Source: Rhizobium glycinendophyticum (lineage in GTDB: Bacteria; Pseudomonadota; Alphaproteobacteria; Rhizobiales; Rhizobiaceae). Taken from it: a stretch of DNA of 64,000 bases. The notes under the pieces were generated by a model. It was not told the origin of the DNA, did not search any database, and saw only the letters and a list, made by a program, of their open reading frames with translations. Positions 45,153 through 54,003 of this stretch are shown here, piece by piece (within the stretch, counting starts at the first letter, position 1; every line of letters starts with the position of its first letter). The DNA is taken from assembly GCF_006443685.1 (NCBI RefSeq), contig NZ_VFYP01000001.1, positions 620,001-684,000 of the forward strand, written 5' to 3'. A program made the translations under genes and the position numbers.

Positions 45153-45782
45153 TCAGCCAAGGACGAGAGCCAGCAGGAACCACATGCCGGCAAGTGCAAT
45201 CGTAGCACCGAGCGCCTGCACCAGTTTTCCGTGGGCTACGGATTTGAGAGCAGCGCCGATCCCGATCCCGACCACGTGAATGACGCCGGTCGAAACGACG
45301 AAGCCGACGGTAAAGGCGGCCGGGTCGCTGGCCCTCGGGGCCAGCGCGCCGTGGGGGATGCCGTGCAGGATGGCAAAAGCGGAAATCAGGCCCAGCGCCA
45401 CCCATTCCGGCGCTTTCCAGGCTGCCGCGATTGCAGCACCGAGCGTCAGCACCGAGATCGCGATCCCGGCCTGTACGATACTGGAAGGCAGGATCTCCAG
45501 CATGCCAGCAACGCCGCCAAGGCACATGACAAGGGGGAAGGTGGCTGGCAGGGTCCAGACCGAGCGCCCGCCCATCTGCGCGCCCCACAGCCCGACCGCC
45601 AGCATCGCAAGGAAGTGGTCGGGTCCCGCCAGCGGATGACCGAAACCGGAGCCGAAGCCCCCGAGCGGCCCGTCCATGACATGCGCCTGGGCGAGAGAGG
45701 GCATCCAAAGGAAGGCGAGGGCGAGGCCGGCAGGCGCGATGTATCGCCGGGTCCTGATCACTTTCGTGGAAATTGCGCCCAT
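45153..45782 (-). CDS. HupE/UreJ family metal permease (paralogue 1)
   Basis: The product is 209 residues from ATG 45782, which has GGAG seven bases upstream; ATG 45785 is the alternative. A cleavable-type N-terminus ends near LAQAHV, then about six membrane segments follow. The family signature GFGHPLAGPDHFLAMLAVGLWGAQ is present, with the His/Asp pair linked to nickel transport. A second histidine motif, AFAILHGIPHG, lies further on. Members import or export nickel for urease and hydrogenase. It is divergent from a close paralogue. Confidence 0.88.
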   Translation of the reverse strand: MGAISTKVIRTRRYIAPAGLALAFLWMPSLAQAHVMDGPLGGFGSGFGHPLAGPDHFLAMLAVGLWGAQMGGRSVWTLPATFPLVMCLGGVAGMLEILPSSIVQAGIAISVLTLGAAIAAAWKAPEWVALGLISAFAILHGIPHGALAPRASDPAAFTVGFVVSTGVIHVVGIGIGAALKSVAHGKLVQALGATIALAGMWFLLALVLG

Positions 45783-45951
45783 CATCCTTCTCCGATGTCT
45801 CTACGTCCGCGATCGCGACAGTCATTCCCGTCTACAGTTTTGCACGATTCGGATATAGTCGTGTCGGCGCATGCGACCCGCTCCTCGTCCCATCGTGTTT
45901 TTGCCGCAAATCTCGTTTCAGCCTTTCGCCGTCATGTCCGGAGAATTTCAT

Positions 45952-46542
45952 ATGCCATCCAACCGCCTCGTTCATCATCTGGCTCTTGTCTCACTCGTCT
46001 TCGCCCTCCCGACCGTGGCTGAAGCGCATGTGCTGGCGGGTGAAGGTGGTGGTTTCGTGCATGGCTTCGAGCATCCGCTTTCCGGCCTCGATCATATGCT
46101 GGCGATGTTCTGCGTCGGCCTGTGGGGTGCCCAGATGGGCGGTCGCTCGGTCTGGAGCCTCCCGATCGCCTTTCCGCTGATCATGGTCGTCGGTGGCATG
46201 ATGGGTATTGCCGGCATCCCGCTTCCGGCTGTCGAAAGCGGAATTGCCCTGTCGATCATCGTGCTCGGTGCGGCGATCGCCTGCCTCTGGCGTCCTCCGG
46301 AATTGCTGGCCCTCGTGGTCATCGGCGTCTTTGCGATCTTCCACGGTTATGCCCATGGCGCGGAACTCCCGAACGCAGCCGATCCCGCCGATTACGCCTT
46401 CGGCTTCGTCGCCGCCACCGGCCTCATCCATCTCGCCGGCATTGCCGTTGGCCTCGGCTTCCAGAGGCTTCATGGCGGCCAGCTCGCCCGCGCGCTCGGC
46501 GGGCTGATCGGCCTCGGCGGCGTTTACTTCCTCGTCGCCTGA
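45952..46542 (+). CDS. HupE/UreJ family metal permease (paralogue 2)
   Basis: The product is 196 residues. ATG 45952 has CCGGAGA upstream. A signal-like N-terminus ends in AEAHV, then the motif GFEHPLSGLDHMLAMFCVGLWGAQMGGRSVW follows, with the later FAIFHGYAHGAE. It is clearly a paralogue of the divergent gene. Its stop overlaps the start of the next gene (TGATG), so three genes, 45952-47863, form a translationally coupled operon. Nickel or cobalt transport is inferred from the family. Confidence 0.88.
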   Translation: MPSNRLVHHLALVSLVFALPTVAEAHVLAGEGGGFVHGFEHPLSGLDHMLAMFCVGLWGAQMGGRSVWSLPIAFPLIMVVGGMMGIAGIPLPAVESGIALSIIVLGAAIACLWRPPELLALVVIGVFAIFHGYAHGAELPNAADPADYAFGFVAATGLIHLAGIAVGLGFQRLHGGQLARALGGLIGLGGVYFLVA

Positions 46543-47258
46543 TGGTGAGCGTGCCATCCAGGATATGGTCGTTGCTTTTTCTTGCTCTCTGGGCGCTGGC
46601 GGTGGGTTTCATCCTGGCGCCGGGTCTGAGGAATGGATCCTCGCCCTTCACGGCTCTCGCAACCGTTGAATTGCTGCTGCCTCTGTTTGGCATCGCAGTC
46701 CTGACTGGCCAGCTGCCTGGACGTTTTGCCGCCCCTGGTGTCTTCGTCCTGTTCATCGGCGGACTGGCGGGTCTTGTGTTTCGCGAAACCCTCTATGCCA
46801 TTCTGGCGCCGGTGCCCGGTGCGGCCCAGCATCTGTTCCTCGCCGGTCCTATCGCCTGTGCTGTCACCGGCGTCCTTCTCGTCCTGCCTCTGGGCTGGCG
46901 TCCCTATATGGTCCTGCCGTTCCTGCCTTTGGCCGGTGCAGCTCTTGCCGTGGCAACCCGCCTCAGCGACCCGACACTCTTTGCCCCCAACTACCTCGCA
47001 TCCGCCTTGGCGCTTCAGGCATCGGCGTTGTTCGCCATCGCCTGGCCGGTTTCGCGTTTCCCCCATCCGGTGCTTCAGGTCGGCTCCCGTATCATCGGCA
47101 GCTGGATGCTCGCAGTCGCCCTGCTTTACGGTGGTGCCTATGTTGCAGGCCGCGACAAGTCGCTGACACCGCCGCCCTTTCCGCCTCTTGCAGGAATAGA
47201 ACAGGCGATCGAGGAGACGGCACCCGGTCTCGGCCCGTTACCAGGGCAGGGCGGCTGA
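46542..47258 (+). CDS. Polytopic membrane protein, unknown, coupled to HupE/UreJ and DUF1007 genes
   Basis: The product is 238 residues. Its ATG overlaps the stop of the upstream permease gene, and its stop overlaps the next start in the same way. About seven hydrophobic segments fill the protein, with a short Pro-rich tail (LTPPPFPPLAG). I do not recognise a family. Coupling to a HupE/UreJ permease and a DUF1007 protein suggests a role in the same metal-related process. Confidence 0.75.
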   Translation: MVSVPSRIWSLLFLALWALAVGFILAPGLRNGSSPFTALATVELLLPLFGIAVLTGQLPGRFAAPGVFVLFIGGLAGLVFRETLYAILAPVPGAAQHLFLAGPIACAVTGVLLVLPLGWRPYMVLPFLPLAGAALAVATRLSDPTLFAPNYLASALALQASALFAIAWPVSRFPHPVLQVGSRIIGSWMLAVALLYGGAYVAGRDKSLTPPPFPPLAGIEQAIEETAPGLGPLPGQGG

Positions 47259-47863
47259 TGCGCAGATGTTTCGCTGCCATGTTCGCCGCTCTGAGCCTGC
47301 TTGCAGCGCTGCCGCTGTCCACTAGCCCAGCCTTCGCCCATCCCGATATGGCCGCATCAGTCCGTCTGTCATTTGCCATGGAGCAGTCGCGTCTCACTGG
47401 CCTGGCCGAGCGACTGGTCTTCGATGCGACGACCAGCCGGCGGCTTTTGACACGCTTCGACGTCGACGATGACGGTGAGCTGTCAGATGTCGAACGCGGC
47501 AATCTTGAGGACGAACTCCTCACGCGTCTCACGGAGCGGCATTTCTTCACCGAGCTGTCGCTGGATGGCGAGCAGCTAATCCTTCCTGCTCCCTCCGGAG
47601 CCGTGGTCCGGCTAAACGCAGGCTATGTCGAGCTGCAGGTCGAATTCCGCTTCGCATCCCCAAACGACCTAAACTCGGCCACGTTCGGCGTCCTGATGCG
47701 CGACCGGGATCTCGCGATTGTCTTCAGGCTGGATCCGGTGACCCCCGCGATCCTGTCCGGTACCCCGTCAGCGGTATGCGTCACAGGCATGCAGCAACGA
47801 CGTGATCAGGCCTATTTCGGCGGTCTCGTCATACCAACGATGGTCACGCTCACCTGCCGTTGA
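47258..47863 (+). CDS. DUF1007-like periplasmic protein
   Basis: The product is 201 residues. The ATG overlaps the upstream stop. A signal peptide ends near residue 27 (PAFAHP). The mature protein begins with HPDM and later has DVDDDGELSDVE, an EF-hand-like acidic loop. That pattern (signal, N-terminal HP, D-x-D-x-DG) is the DUF1007 layout, often found with NicO/RcnA-type nickel/cobalt exporters. Metal binding by the N-terminal His is an inference. Confidence 0.75.
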   Translation: MRRCFAAMFAALSLLAALPLSTSPAFAHPDMAASVRLSFAMEQSRLTGLAERLVFDATTSRRLLTRFDVDDDGELSDVERGNLEDELLTRLTERHFFTELSLDGEQLILPAPSGAVVRLNAGYVELQVEFRFASPNDLNSATFGVLMRDRDLAIVFRLDPVTPAILSGTPSAVCVTGMQQRRDQAYFGGLVIPTMVTLTCR

Positions 47864-47906
47864 AGACGTGGAGTTCCCTTGGCTGGTGCAGGCAACGACG
47901 CTGCTT

Positions 47907-48788
47907 TCATCCGAAGATCCCGCGATCCCGCTCCACGGCCTCCTGCAGGAACTGCACCACAGCGCGCACGCGCACGAGCTCGCGGGCACTCTCGTGATAG
48001 GTCGTCCAATATGCCCTGCGAATGGTAATGTCGGGCAATACGCGCACGAGGCCGTCATGCTGCCGCGCGATATAGCTGTGCAGGATGCCGATCCCAGCGC
48101 CGGCGAGAACGGCTTCCGTCTGCCCAATCGCCGAGGAGATCTCGAAGCCGGCATTCCAGTCGCGCATCACCTCGCCGGTAAAATTGAGCGAGGGTGTGAA
48201 GATCAGGTCTTCGACATAGCCGATGCGGCGGTGGTTTTTCAGTTCCTCGGCGCTCGACGGCAGGCCGTGTGTTTCGACATAGCCACGGGAGGCGTAGAGC
48301 CCGAGCGTATAATCCACCAACTTGGAAGATACGAGGCGGCCCTGATCGGGCCGCTCAAGGGTAACCGCAATGTCCGCCTCGCGTTGCGACAGCGAAAATG
48401 AGCGTGGCACCGGCACGAGCTGGATCTTGAGTTCTGGATGCTGGGCAATCAGGGCGCCTAGCCGTGACGCGAGGAAGAAGACGCCGAACCCGTCAGGCGC
48501 TCCGATCCGGACAGTGCCGGCGACCTGCGTATCGGTGCGTCCCAGACGCGCCTGCACCTCCAGCATCTCGGTTTCCATCCGCTCGGCGGAGGAAAGAAAC
48601 GCTTCGCCCTCGGCGGTCAGCTCGCAGCCATTGGTGCGGCGAATGAAGAGCCGTGTCTTCAGCGCGGTTTCCAGTGACGTTAGCCGCCGCGACAGCGTTG
48701 CATGGTTTAGCCCCAGCCGTCGGGAGGCAGCAAGGATTTGCCCGGTGCGTGCCACCGCGAGGAAGATGCGAACGTCATCCCAGTTCAT
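47907..48788 (-). CDS. LysR-family transcriptional regulator
   Basis: The product is 293 residues from ATG 48788 (MNWDDVRIF). The helix-turn-helix includes GQILAASRRLGLNHATLSRRLTSLE. The effector domain is the two-lobe type. It is divergent from mmsA; the 104-base gap holds a perfect ATTTGCACAA/TTGTGCAAAT inverted repeat. It probably controls mmsA and itself. Ligand unknown. Confidence 0.88.
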   Translation of the reverse strand: MNWDDVRIFLAVARTGQILAASRRLGLNHATLSRRLTSLETALKTRLFIRRTNGCELTAEGEAFLSSAERMETEMLEVQARLGRTDTQVAGTVRIGAPDGFGVFFLASRLGALIAQHPELKIQLVPVPRSFSLSQREADIAVTLERPDQGRLVSSKLVDYTLGLYASRGYVETHGLPSSAEELKNHRRIGYVEDLIFTPSLNFTGEVMRDWNAGFEISSAIGQTEAVLAGAGIGILHSYIARQHDGLVRVLPDITIRRAYWTTYHESARELVRVRAVVQFLQEAVERDRGIFG

Positions 48789-48806
48789 CGAACGCCTTGT
48801 GTCGAA

Positions 48807-48852
48807 ATTTGCACAACGGATGCGTAAATCATCGCGTTGATTTGTGCAAATC
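48807..48852. promoter_or_regulatory. Inverted-repeat operator between LysR and mmsA
   Basis: ATTTGCACAA (48807-48816) and TTGTGCAAAT (48842-48851) are perfect inverse copies. The second lies within GATTTGTGCAAATC, itself nearly palindromic. This is a plausible LysR recognition/activation site pair. Confidence 0.5.
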
Positions 48853-48892
48853 GAAGCGCATACTGCCTCCACAACAATCCAGGAGGACACCC

Positions 48893-50389
48893 ATGTATCA
48901 GGTAGGTCATTTCATCGGCGGCAAGCATGTCGCCGGAACTTCGGGCCGCAAGCAGCCGATCTACAATCCGGCCACGGGCGAGATCCAAGGTGAGGTTTCG
49001 CTCGCCAGCGCCGAGGAACTGAACGCGGCCGTCGAGAACGCAAAGTCGGCCCAGGCCAAGTGGGCCGCCACCAATCCGCAGCGCCGCGCCCGCGTCTTCA
49101 TGAAGTTCGTCCAGTTCCTGAACGACAACATGGATAGCCTCGCCGAGACCCTCTCGCGCGAACACGGCAAGACGATTGAAGATGCGAAGGGCGACATCGT
49201 TCGCGGCCTCGAAGTCTGCGAATTCGTCATCGGCATCCCGCATCTGTCGAAGAGCGAGTTCACCGAAGGGGCCGGCCCGAACATCGACATGTATTCGATC
49301 CGCCAAGCTGTCGGCATCGGCGCCGGCATTACGCCGTTCAACTTCCCGGCCATGATCCCGATGTGGATGTTTGCCCCTGCAATCGCCTGCGGCAATGCCT
49401 TCATCCTGAAGCCGTCGGAGCGTGATCCGTCCGTTCCGATTCGTCTGGCCGAACTGATGATCGAGGCAGGTCTCCCGGCCGGCATCCTCAACGTCGTCAA
49501 CGGCGACAAGTCCGCCGTTGACGGCATCCTGACCCATCAGGACATTTCGGCCGTCTCCTTCGTTGGCTCGACCCCGATCGCCCGTTACGTCTATGGTACG
49601 GCAGCCATGAACGGCAAGCGCGCCCAGTGCTTCGGCGGCGCCAAGAACCACATGATCATCATGCCGGATGCCGATCTCGATCAGGCAGCCCAGGCGCTGA
49701 TGGGTGCAGGCTACGGCTCCGCCGGCGAGCGCTGCATGGCGATCTCGGTTGCCGTTCCGGTCGGTGAAGAAACCGCCAACCGCCTGATCGAAAAGCTGAC
49801 GCCGATGGTGGAAAGCCTGCGCATCGGCCCCTACACCGATGACAAGGCCGACATGGGCCCTGTTGTCACCAAGGAAGCCCAGGCCCGGATCAAGTCGCTG
49901 ATCGACAGCGGAGTCGAAGCCGGCGCCAAGCTCGTTGTTGACGGCCGGGATTTCAAGCTCCAGGGCTATGAGAACGGCTACTTCGTCGGCGGCTGCCTCT
50001 TCGACCACGTGACTCCCGAGATGGACATCTACAAGACCGAAATCTTCGGTCCGGTTCTGTCGGTCGTTCGCGCCAAGACTTATGAAGAAGCCCTCGACCT
50101 GCCGATGAAGCACGAATACGGCAATGGCGTCGCGATCTACACCCGCGATGGTGATGCCGCCCGCGACTTCGCCTCGCGCATCAACATCGGCATGGTCGGC
50201 ATCAACGTGCCGATCCCGGTTCCGCTCGCCTACCACTCCTTCGGCGGCTGGAAGTCGTCGTCCTTCGGCGACCTGAACCAGCATGGCACCGATTCCATCA
50301 AGTTCTGGACGCGCACGAAAACGGTCACCTCGCGCTGGCCGTCCGGCATCAAGGACGGCGCCGAATTCGTCATGCCGACGATGAAGTAA
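48893..50389 (+). CDS. mmsA: Methylmalonate-semialdehyde dehydrogenase (CoA-acylating)
   Basis: It converts methylmalonate or malonate semialdehyde to propionyl- or acetyl-CoA in valine or inositol degradation. The product is 498 residues. ATG 48893 has AGGAGG upstream. Aldehyde dehydrogenase motifs are GITPFNFPAMIP, SFVGSTPIARYVY and catalytic Cys281 in AGERCMAISVAVP; the last is diagnostic of the MmsA/IolA branch. It stands alone under a divergent LysR regulator. Confidence 0.94.
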   Translation: MYQVGHFIGGKHVAGTSGRKQPIYNPATGEIQGEVSLASAEELNAAVENAKSAQAKWAATNPQRRARVFMKFVQFLNDNMDSLAETLSREHGKTIEDAKGDIVRGLEVCEFVIGIPHLSKSEFTEGAGPNIDMYSIRQAVGIGAGITPFNFPAMIPMWMFAPAIACGNAFILKPSERDPSVPIRLAELMIEAGLPAGILNVVNGDKSAVDGILTHQDISAVSFVGSTPIARYVYGTAAMNGKRAQCFGGAKNHMIIMPDADLDQAAQALMGAGYGSAGERCMAISVAVPVGEETANRLIEKLTPMVESLRIGPYTDDKADMGPVVTKEAQARIKSLIDSGVEAGAKLVVDGRDFKLQGYENGYFVGGCLFDHVTPEMDIYKTEIFGPVLSVVRAKTYEEALDLPMKHEYGNGVAIYTRDGDAARDFASRINIGMVGINVPIPVPLAYHSFGGWKSSSFGDLNQHGTDSIKFWTRTKTVTSRWPSGIKDGAEFVMPTMK

Positions 50390-50412
50390 ACGGCGCATCT
50401 TCGATGACATGC

Positions 50413-50448
50413 ACGACGCCATCCTCCTTCACGGGAGGGTGGCGTCGT
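50413..50448 (+). terminator. Probable mmsA terminator
   Basis: ACGACGCCA (50413-50421) pairs with TGGCGTCGT (50440-50448), extended by CCTCC/GGGAGG inside. A short CGTTTG follows, so it may act with help or mainly protect the 3' end. Confidence 0.65.
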
Positions 50449-50599
50449 CGTTTGTAGTTGTCGTCAGCGCGGATTTTGCGAAAGAAGCGGTGCTGCAGAG
50501 TGTCCTCCGGCACTTGAGTGCAGTCCGCTGTCGTGGTCATTGTGGGTTGCGTCGCCGGGGATAGCGACGCTCCATACGTGATCTGACGAGGGACATTTT

Positions 50600-51667
50600 A
50601 TGCAAGAGGCAGTTTTCGGTCGCGCTTCCAGTTTGAAGCGCGGCGAATTTCGCGGCAGCGCCGGCGAGTATTTTGGTATCTGGATCGTCAATATTCTTTT
50701 GACGATCATCACGCTCGGGATCTATTCCGCTTGGGCCAAGGTCCGCCGCAATCGCTATTTCTACGGCAATACGGTCGTTGACGGCCATTCCTTCGATTAT
50801 CACGCCCGCGGTCTGCAGATCCTTGTCGGTCGGGGGATCGTGTTTGGCTACATCGTCGTCTACAACATCATTCTGTCGATCAGCCCGATCGCCGGCGGCG
50901 TGCTGGCACTTTTGATGCTGGTCCTGCTGCCCTGGATCGTCATGCGCAGCCTGCGCTTCAACGCCCGCGTGACGAGCTACCGCAACATCCGCTTCGATTT
51001 TGTGGGCAAGACCTGGGGCGCCGTCGTGGCGATCATCTTCGGTGGCCTTGTCTCGGTCTTTTCGCTTGGCATTCTCGCCCCCTTCGCCAGCCGCTGGCTC
51101 TATGGCTACATCTTCAACAACCTGCGCTACGGCGACCGCGCGTTCCAAACGGACCCGAAGATCGGCGCTCTCTATCGAGTCTGGCTGCCGGCCTTCCTGC
51201 TGATGGTCGTCGGCGTGGCGATTGGTGCCTTCCTCGGCATGATGGCCTATTACGGTTTCGAGGGCGTGGACGAAAGCATGGCGGAACCGGAAGTGCAGAT
51301 CATCCTCGCCATCTATGGCGCCTTGATCCCGGCTTTTGTCGTCTGGGCCGTCGCGGCCATCTTCTACCGCGTTGGCGTCCGAAATGTCGTGATGAACGCA
51401 ACCATCTTCGACAACCGTCATCGTCTGTTTTCCGATATTGGCCGGCTCCGCTATTTCTGGATCGTGCTCTCCAACATCCTTGTGTCCATTGTCACTTTCG
51501 GCCTGATGCGTCCCTGGGCGGCCGTCCGCGAGCACCGTTACGTGATCACCCATTCGGGCATAATCGTCGATGGTGAACTGGGCGATGTGGTAGCCTCGAT
51601 CCAGAATTCCGGCTCGGCCATCACGGCCGAATATCTCGATCTCGAAGGGTTCGATTTTGGCTTCTGA
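50600..51667 (+). CDS. YjgN/DUF898 family membrane protein
   Basis: The product is 355 residues with about seven membrane segments and duplicated motifs: LTIITLGIYSAWAKVRRNRYFYGNT near residue 35 and a related IVTFGLMRPWAAVREHRY near 310. This is typical of DUF898/YjgN proteins, function unknown. Its 3' end overlaps the start of the following M48 protease gene by 11 bases. The two therefore probably act together. Confidence 0.85.
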   Translation: MQEAVFGRASSLKRGEFRGSAGEYFGIWIVNILLTIITLGIYSAWAKVRRNRYFYGNTVVDGHSFDYHARGLQILVGRGIVFGYIVVYNIILSISPIAGGVLALLMLVLLPWIVMRSLRFNARVTSYRNIRFDFVGKTWGAVVAIIFGGLVSVFSLGILAPFASRWLYGYIFNNLRYGDRAFQTDPKIGALYRVWLPAFLLMVVGVAIGAFLGMMAYYGFEGVDESMAEPEVQIILAIYGALIPAFVVWAVAAIFYRVGVRNVVMNATIFDNRHRLFSDIGRLRYFWIVLSNILVSIVTFGLMRPWAAVREHRYVITHSGIIVDGELGDVVASIQNSGSAITAEYLDLEGFDFGF

Positions 51668-52718
51668 CGACACCCGCATTGCCATCGGCCGCTGGCATCC
51701 GCCCGGCTCCAGTCGCAGTGAACCGGCGATCCTTCTGGCTCAGGGCAAGACACTTTTCGTCCGGCTGGAAAACCAGTCGGGCGACCCGGTCTCAGTCAAT
51801 GATCTGACGCGGGTGGATATTTCCACCCGCGTCAGCCGCATTCCGCGCCGCATTGCCTTTGCAGATCAGTCCCTGTTCGAAACCGAGGACAATGACGCCA
51901 TCGATCTGTGGCTGAAGCGTCACCGGCGCACGGGCGTCGTGCACGAACTGGAGCGCTTTCACCCGCGTCTCGCCGCAATGGTCATGGCGGTCGCTCTTCT
52001 GGCCGTCCTTATTTATCGTTTCGCCGTTCCGGCTCTGGTTGAAATCGCCGTGGTAGTCACCCCGCCGGCCGTGACGCAGTGGATGGCGAGCGGCACGCTA
52101 ATCTCGCTCGATAAGGCGGTATTCAGCGAAACCAAGTTGCCGCAGGCGAGGCAGGACGAAATCCGGGCAGCCTTTGCCGACATAGCGCGCGTTTCGGTGC
52201 GCGGCCCTGACGCTTACAATCTCAACTTTCGGGCAGGGGGCGCAATCGGTCCCAATGCTTTCGCTCTGCCTGATGGCACACTTGTCGTCACTGACGAACT
52301 GGTCGAACTGGCGGAGAATGATCTCGACATGATCGCCGGCGTGCTTGCCCATGAAATCGGCCATGTCGAACGTGAGCACTCGCTCCGTCAGCTTTATCGC
52401 GCTGCCGGCACGGCCGGTCTCATCATGTTGATTGCCGGCGATGTCGGCTCGGCCGGCGAGGATATCCTGACCAACGGTGCGGCTCTGATGTCGCTGTCTT
52501 ATTCGCGGGATGCCGAAAGCGAGGCGGACCGGATATCGGTGGAACTGATGACCAAAGCTGGTCGAGATCCACGCGCCATCGGCCGCTTCTTCGAGAAGAT
52601 CGAACAGAAGCTCGGGATGAAGGGCGACTCCTCCTTTCTTTCAACGCATCCGGGCACGGCCGAGCGCCGAAAGGCAATCGATGACTACGCAGCCAGCATC
52701 GGGACAGACGGCCGCTGA
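51657..52718 (+). CDS. M48-family membrane metalloprotease
   Basis: The product is 353 residues from TTG 51657, inside the 3' end of the yjgN-like gene. A cytoplasmic N-terminal domain of about 100 residues is followed by one membrane segment (about 101-122), then a periplasmic M48 domain with zinc motif HEIGH at 232-236 and a downstream SRDAESEADRISVE that supplies the third ligand. It resembles BepA/LoiP-type envelope quality-control proteases, but the N-terminal domain is different. Confidence 0.88.
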   Translation: MASDDTRIAIGRWHPPGSSRSEPAILLAQGKTLFVRLENQSGDPVSVNDLTRVDISTRVSRIPRRIAFADQSLFETEDNDAIDLWLKRHRRTGVVHELERFHPRLAAMVMAVALLAVLIYRFAVPALVEIAVVVTPPAVTQWMASGTLISLDKAVFSETKLPQARQDEIRAAFADIARVSVRGPDAYNLNFRAGGAIGPNAFALPDGTLVVTDELVELAENDLDMIAGVLAHEIGHVEREHSLRQLYRAAGTAGLIMLIAGDVGSAGEDILTNGAALMSLSYSRDAESEADRISVELMTKAGRDPRAIGRFFEKIEQKLGMKGDSSFLSTHPGTAERRKAIDDYAASIGTDGR

Positions 52719-52758
52719 TCCGGCAGCCGATCTCGTTTGACGCAGCAACCTAGGGGAC

Positions 52759-52790
52759 AAAAGAAAGGGGCCACCGTCGCCGGCAGCCCC
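52759..52790 (-). terminator. Terminator of the fbpA-like gene
   Basis: Stem GGGGCTGCCG/CGGTGGCCCC on the minus strand (52767-52790), followed by TTTCTTTT. It may also act on the M48 gene in the other direction. Confidence 0.75.
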
Positions 52791-52815
52791 TCTTCATCCT
52801 GGGAGGATCAAAGTC

Positions 52816-53859
52816 TTATTGGGTCGGGCCATCGTTCAGGCCGACCTTGTCGACCAGTTCCGATGCGATCTTGCGATTGGCAGCGATTTCCGCGAGCGGC
52901 AGTGCATCAGGCTTGATTGGTCCGAAGCCGGCAACGATTGCAGACGGCTTGGAGCGAGGGCCGACAGGATATTCGAACACCTGCTCGGCATAGATCGTCT
53001 GGGCTTCGTCAGAGGCCAGGAATTCCATCAGCTTGACGGCATTGTCCTTGTTCGGCGCGTTCTTGGCGAGCGCCATGCCTGACACGTTCACATGCGTGCC
53101 ACGATCGGCAGCATTCGGGAACAGGACCTTTACGGAAGCAGCCCATTCCTTCTCTTCCGGGTCCTTCTCGTTCGTCATCATCAGGCCGAGATAGTATGTG
53201 TTGGCAAGACCGAGATCGCATTCGCCGGAATAGATGGCCTTGGCCTGGGAGCGGTCATTGCCGTCGGGTTTCTTGGTCAGATTGTCCTTCAGGCCCTTCA
53301 GCCAGGTTTCGGTGTATTCAGCCCCATGATGGGCAACCATCGAGGCAAAAAGACCGATATTGTAGGAGTGCTGGGCATCGCGCATGCAGATGCGCCCCTT
53401 CCACTTCGGATCGGCGAGTTCCTCATAGGTGATCGCCGTCTCCTTGACGCGTTCCTTCGAGGCATAGACCACACGGCCACGGGTGGTGAGACCAAACCAG
53501 TTGCCCTCGGGGTCGCGATACTGCGCAGGGATCTGGCTGTTAATCTTGTCGTCATTCAGCGACTGCGTCACGCCGCCGTCCTTGGCCTCGGTGAGGCGGG
53601 CGATATCGACGGTGAGAATGAGGTCAGCAGGCGAGTTTGCACCCTCAGCCGCAATACGTTCCACCAGACCCTTGTCGAGGAACAGCACGTTGGTCTTGAT
53701 GCCCGTCTCCTCCGTAAACTTGTCCATCAGCGGCTGGATGAGTTCCGGCTGGCGATACGAATAGATGTTCACTTCGCCATCGGCCAATGCCGCGCCGGCA
53801 GTCAATGCCAGCATCGAGGCGGCGCCCAAAGCAAGCGCGGTGAAAGATCCGGATGTCAT
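52816..53859 (-). CDS. fbpA: Ferric iron ABC transporter substrate-binding protein (FbpA-like)
   Basis: The product is 347 residues. A signal peptide runs to about residue 26 (AALADG). The mature N-terminus EVNIYSYRQPELIQPL and the ANTYYLGLM segment, which contains the tandem tyrosines that bind Fe(III), mark the FbpA/FutA-type fold. It is divergent from rirA, with an IRO-like TGA-N9-TCA 46 bases upstream of its start. It has no permease or ATPase next to it. Iron repression by RirA is expected. Confidence 0.88.
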   Translation of the reverse strand: MTSGSFTALALGAASMLALTAGAALADGEVNIYSYRQPELIQPLMDKFTEETGIKTNVLFLDKGLVERIAAEGANSPADLILTVDIARLTEAKDGGVTQSLNDDKINSQIPAQYRDPEGNWFGLTTRGRVVYASKERVKETAITYEELADPKWKGRICMRDAQHSYNIGLFASMVAHHGAEYTETWLKGLKDNLTKKPDGNDRSQAKAIYSGECDLGLANTYYLGLMMTNEKDPEEKEWAASVKVLFPNAADRGTHVNVSGMALAKNAPNKDNAVKLMEFLASDEAQTIYAEQVFEYPVGPRSKPSAIVAGFGPIKPDALPLAEIAANRKIASELVDKVGLNDGPTQ

Positions 53860-53904
53860 GGATTGCCTCCCGTTCTAAAAATGTTGAGGCGCATATTCAT
53901 GAAA

Positions 53905-53919
53905 TGAAATAAGCTGTCA
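53905..53919. promoter_or_regulatory. IRO-like iron-responsive operator
   Basis: TGA-AATAAGCTG-TCA matches the rhizobial iron-responsive operator pattern TGA-N9-TCA recognised by RirA. It lies 46-60 bases upstream of the fbpA-like start, between it and the divergent rirA. Confidence 0.6.
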
Positions 53920-53974
53920 ATCGCGTGACACTCGCTTCACGGACACGTGAGGCCAGAACTTGAGTATTTTGGAA

Positions 53975-54003
53975 TTGTTCAAAACTGCAAAAGGCGCTAT
54001 ATA
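53975..54003 (+). promoter_or_regulatory. Probable rirA promoter
   Basis: TTGTTC (53975-53980) and TATATA (53998-54003) are 17 bases apart, 28 bases before the rirA ATG. Confidence 0.6.

Noticed and set aside
45843..45863. CACGA/TCGTG repeat between the two HupE/UreJ genes as a metal-regulator site
   Set aside because: Only five base pairs per arm; not distinguishable from chance.
48785..50422. Open frame of 545 codons opposite mmsA
   Set aside because: mmsA is intact with its catalytic Cys and a strong ribosome site; the antisense frame is a shadow.
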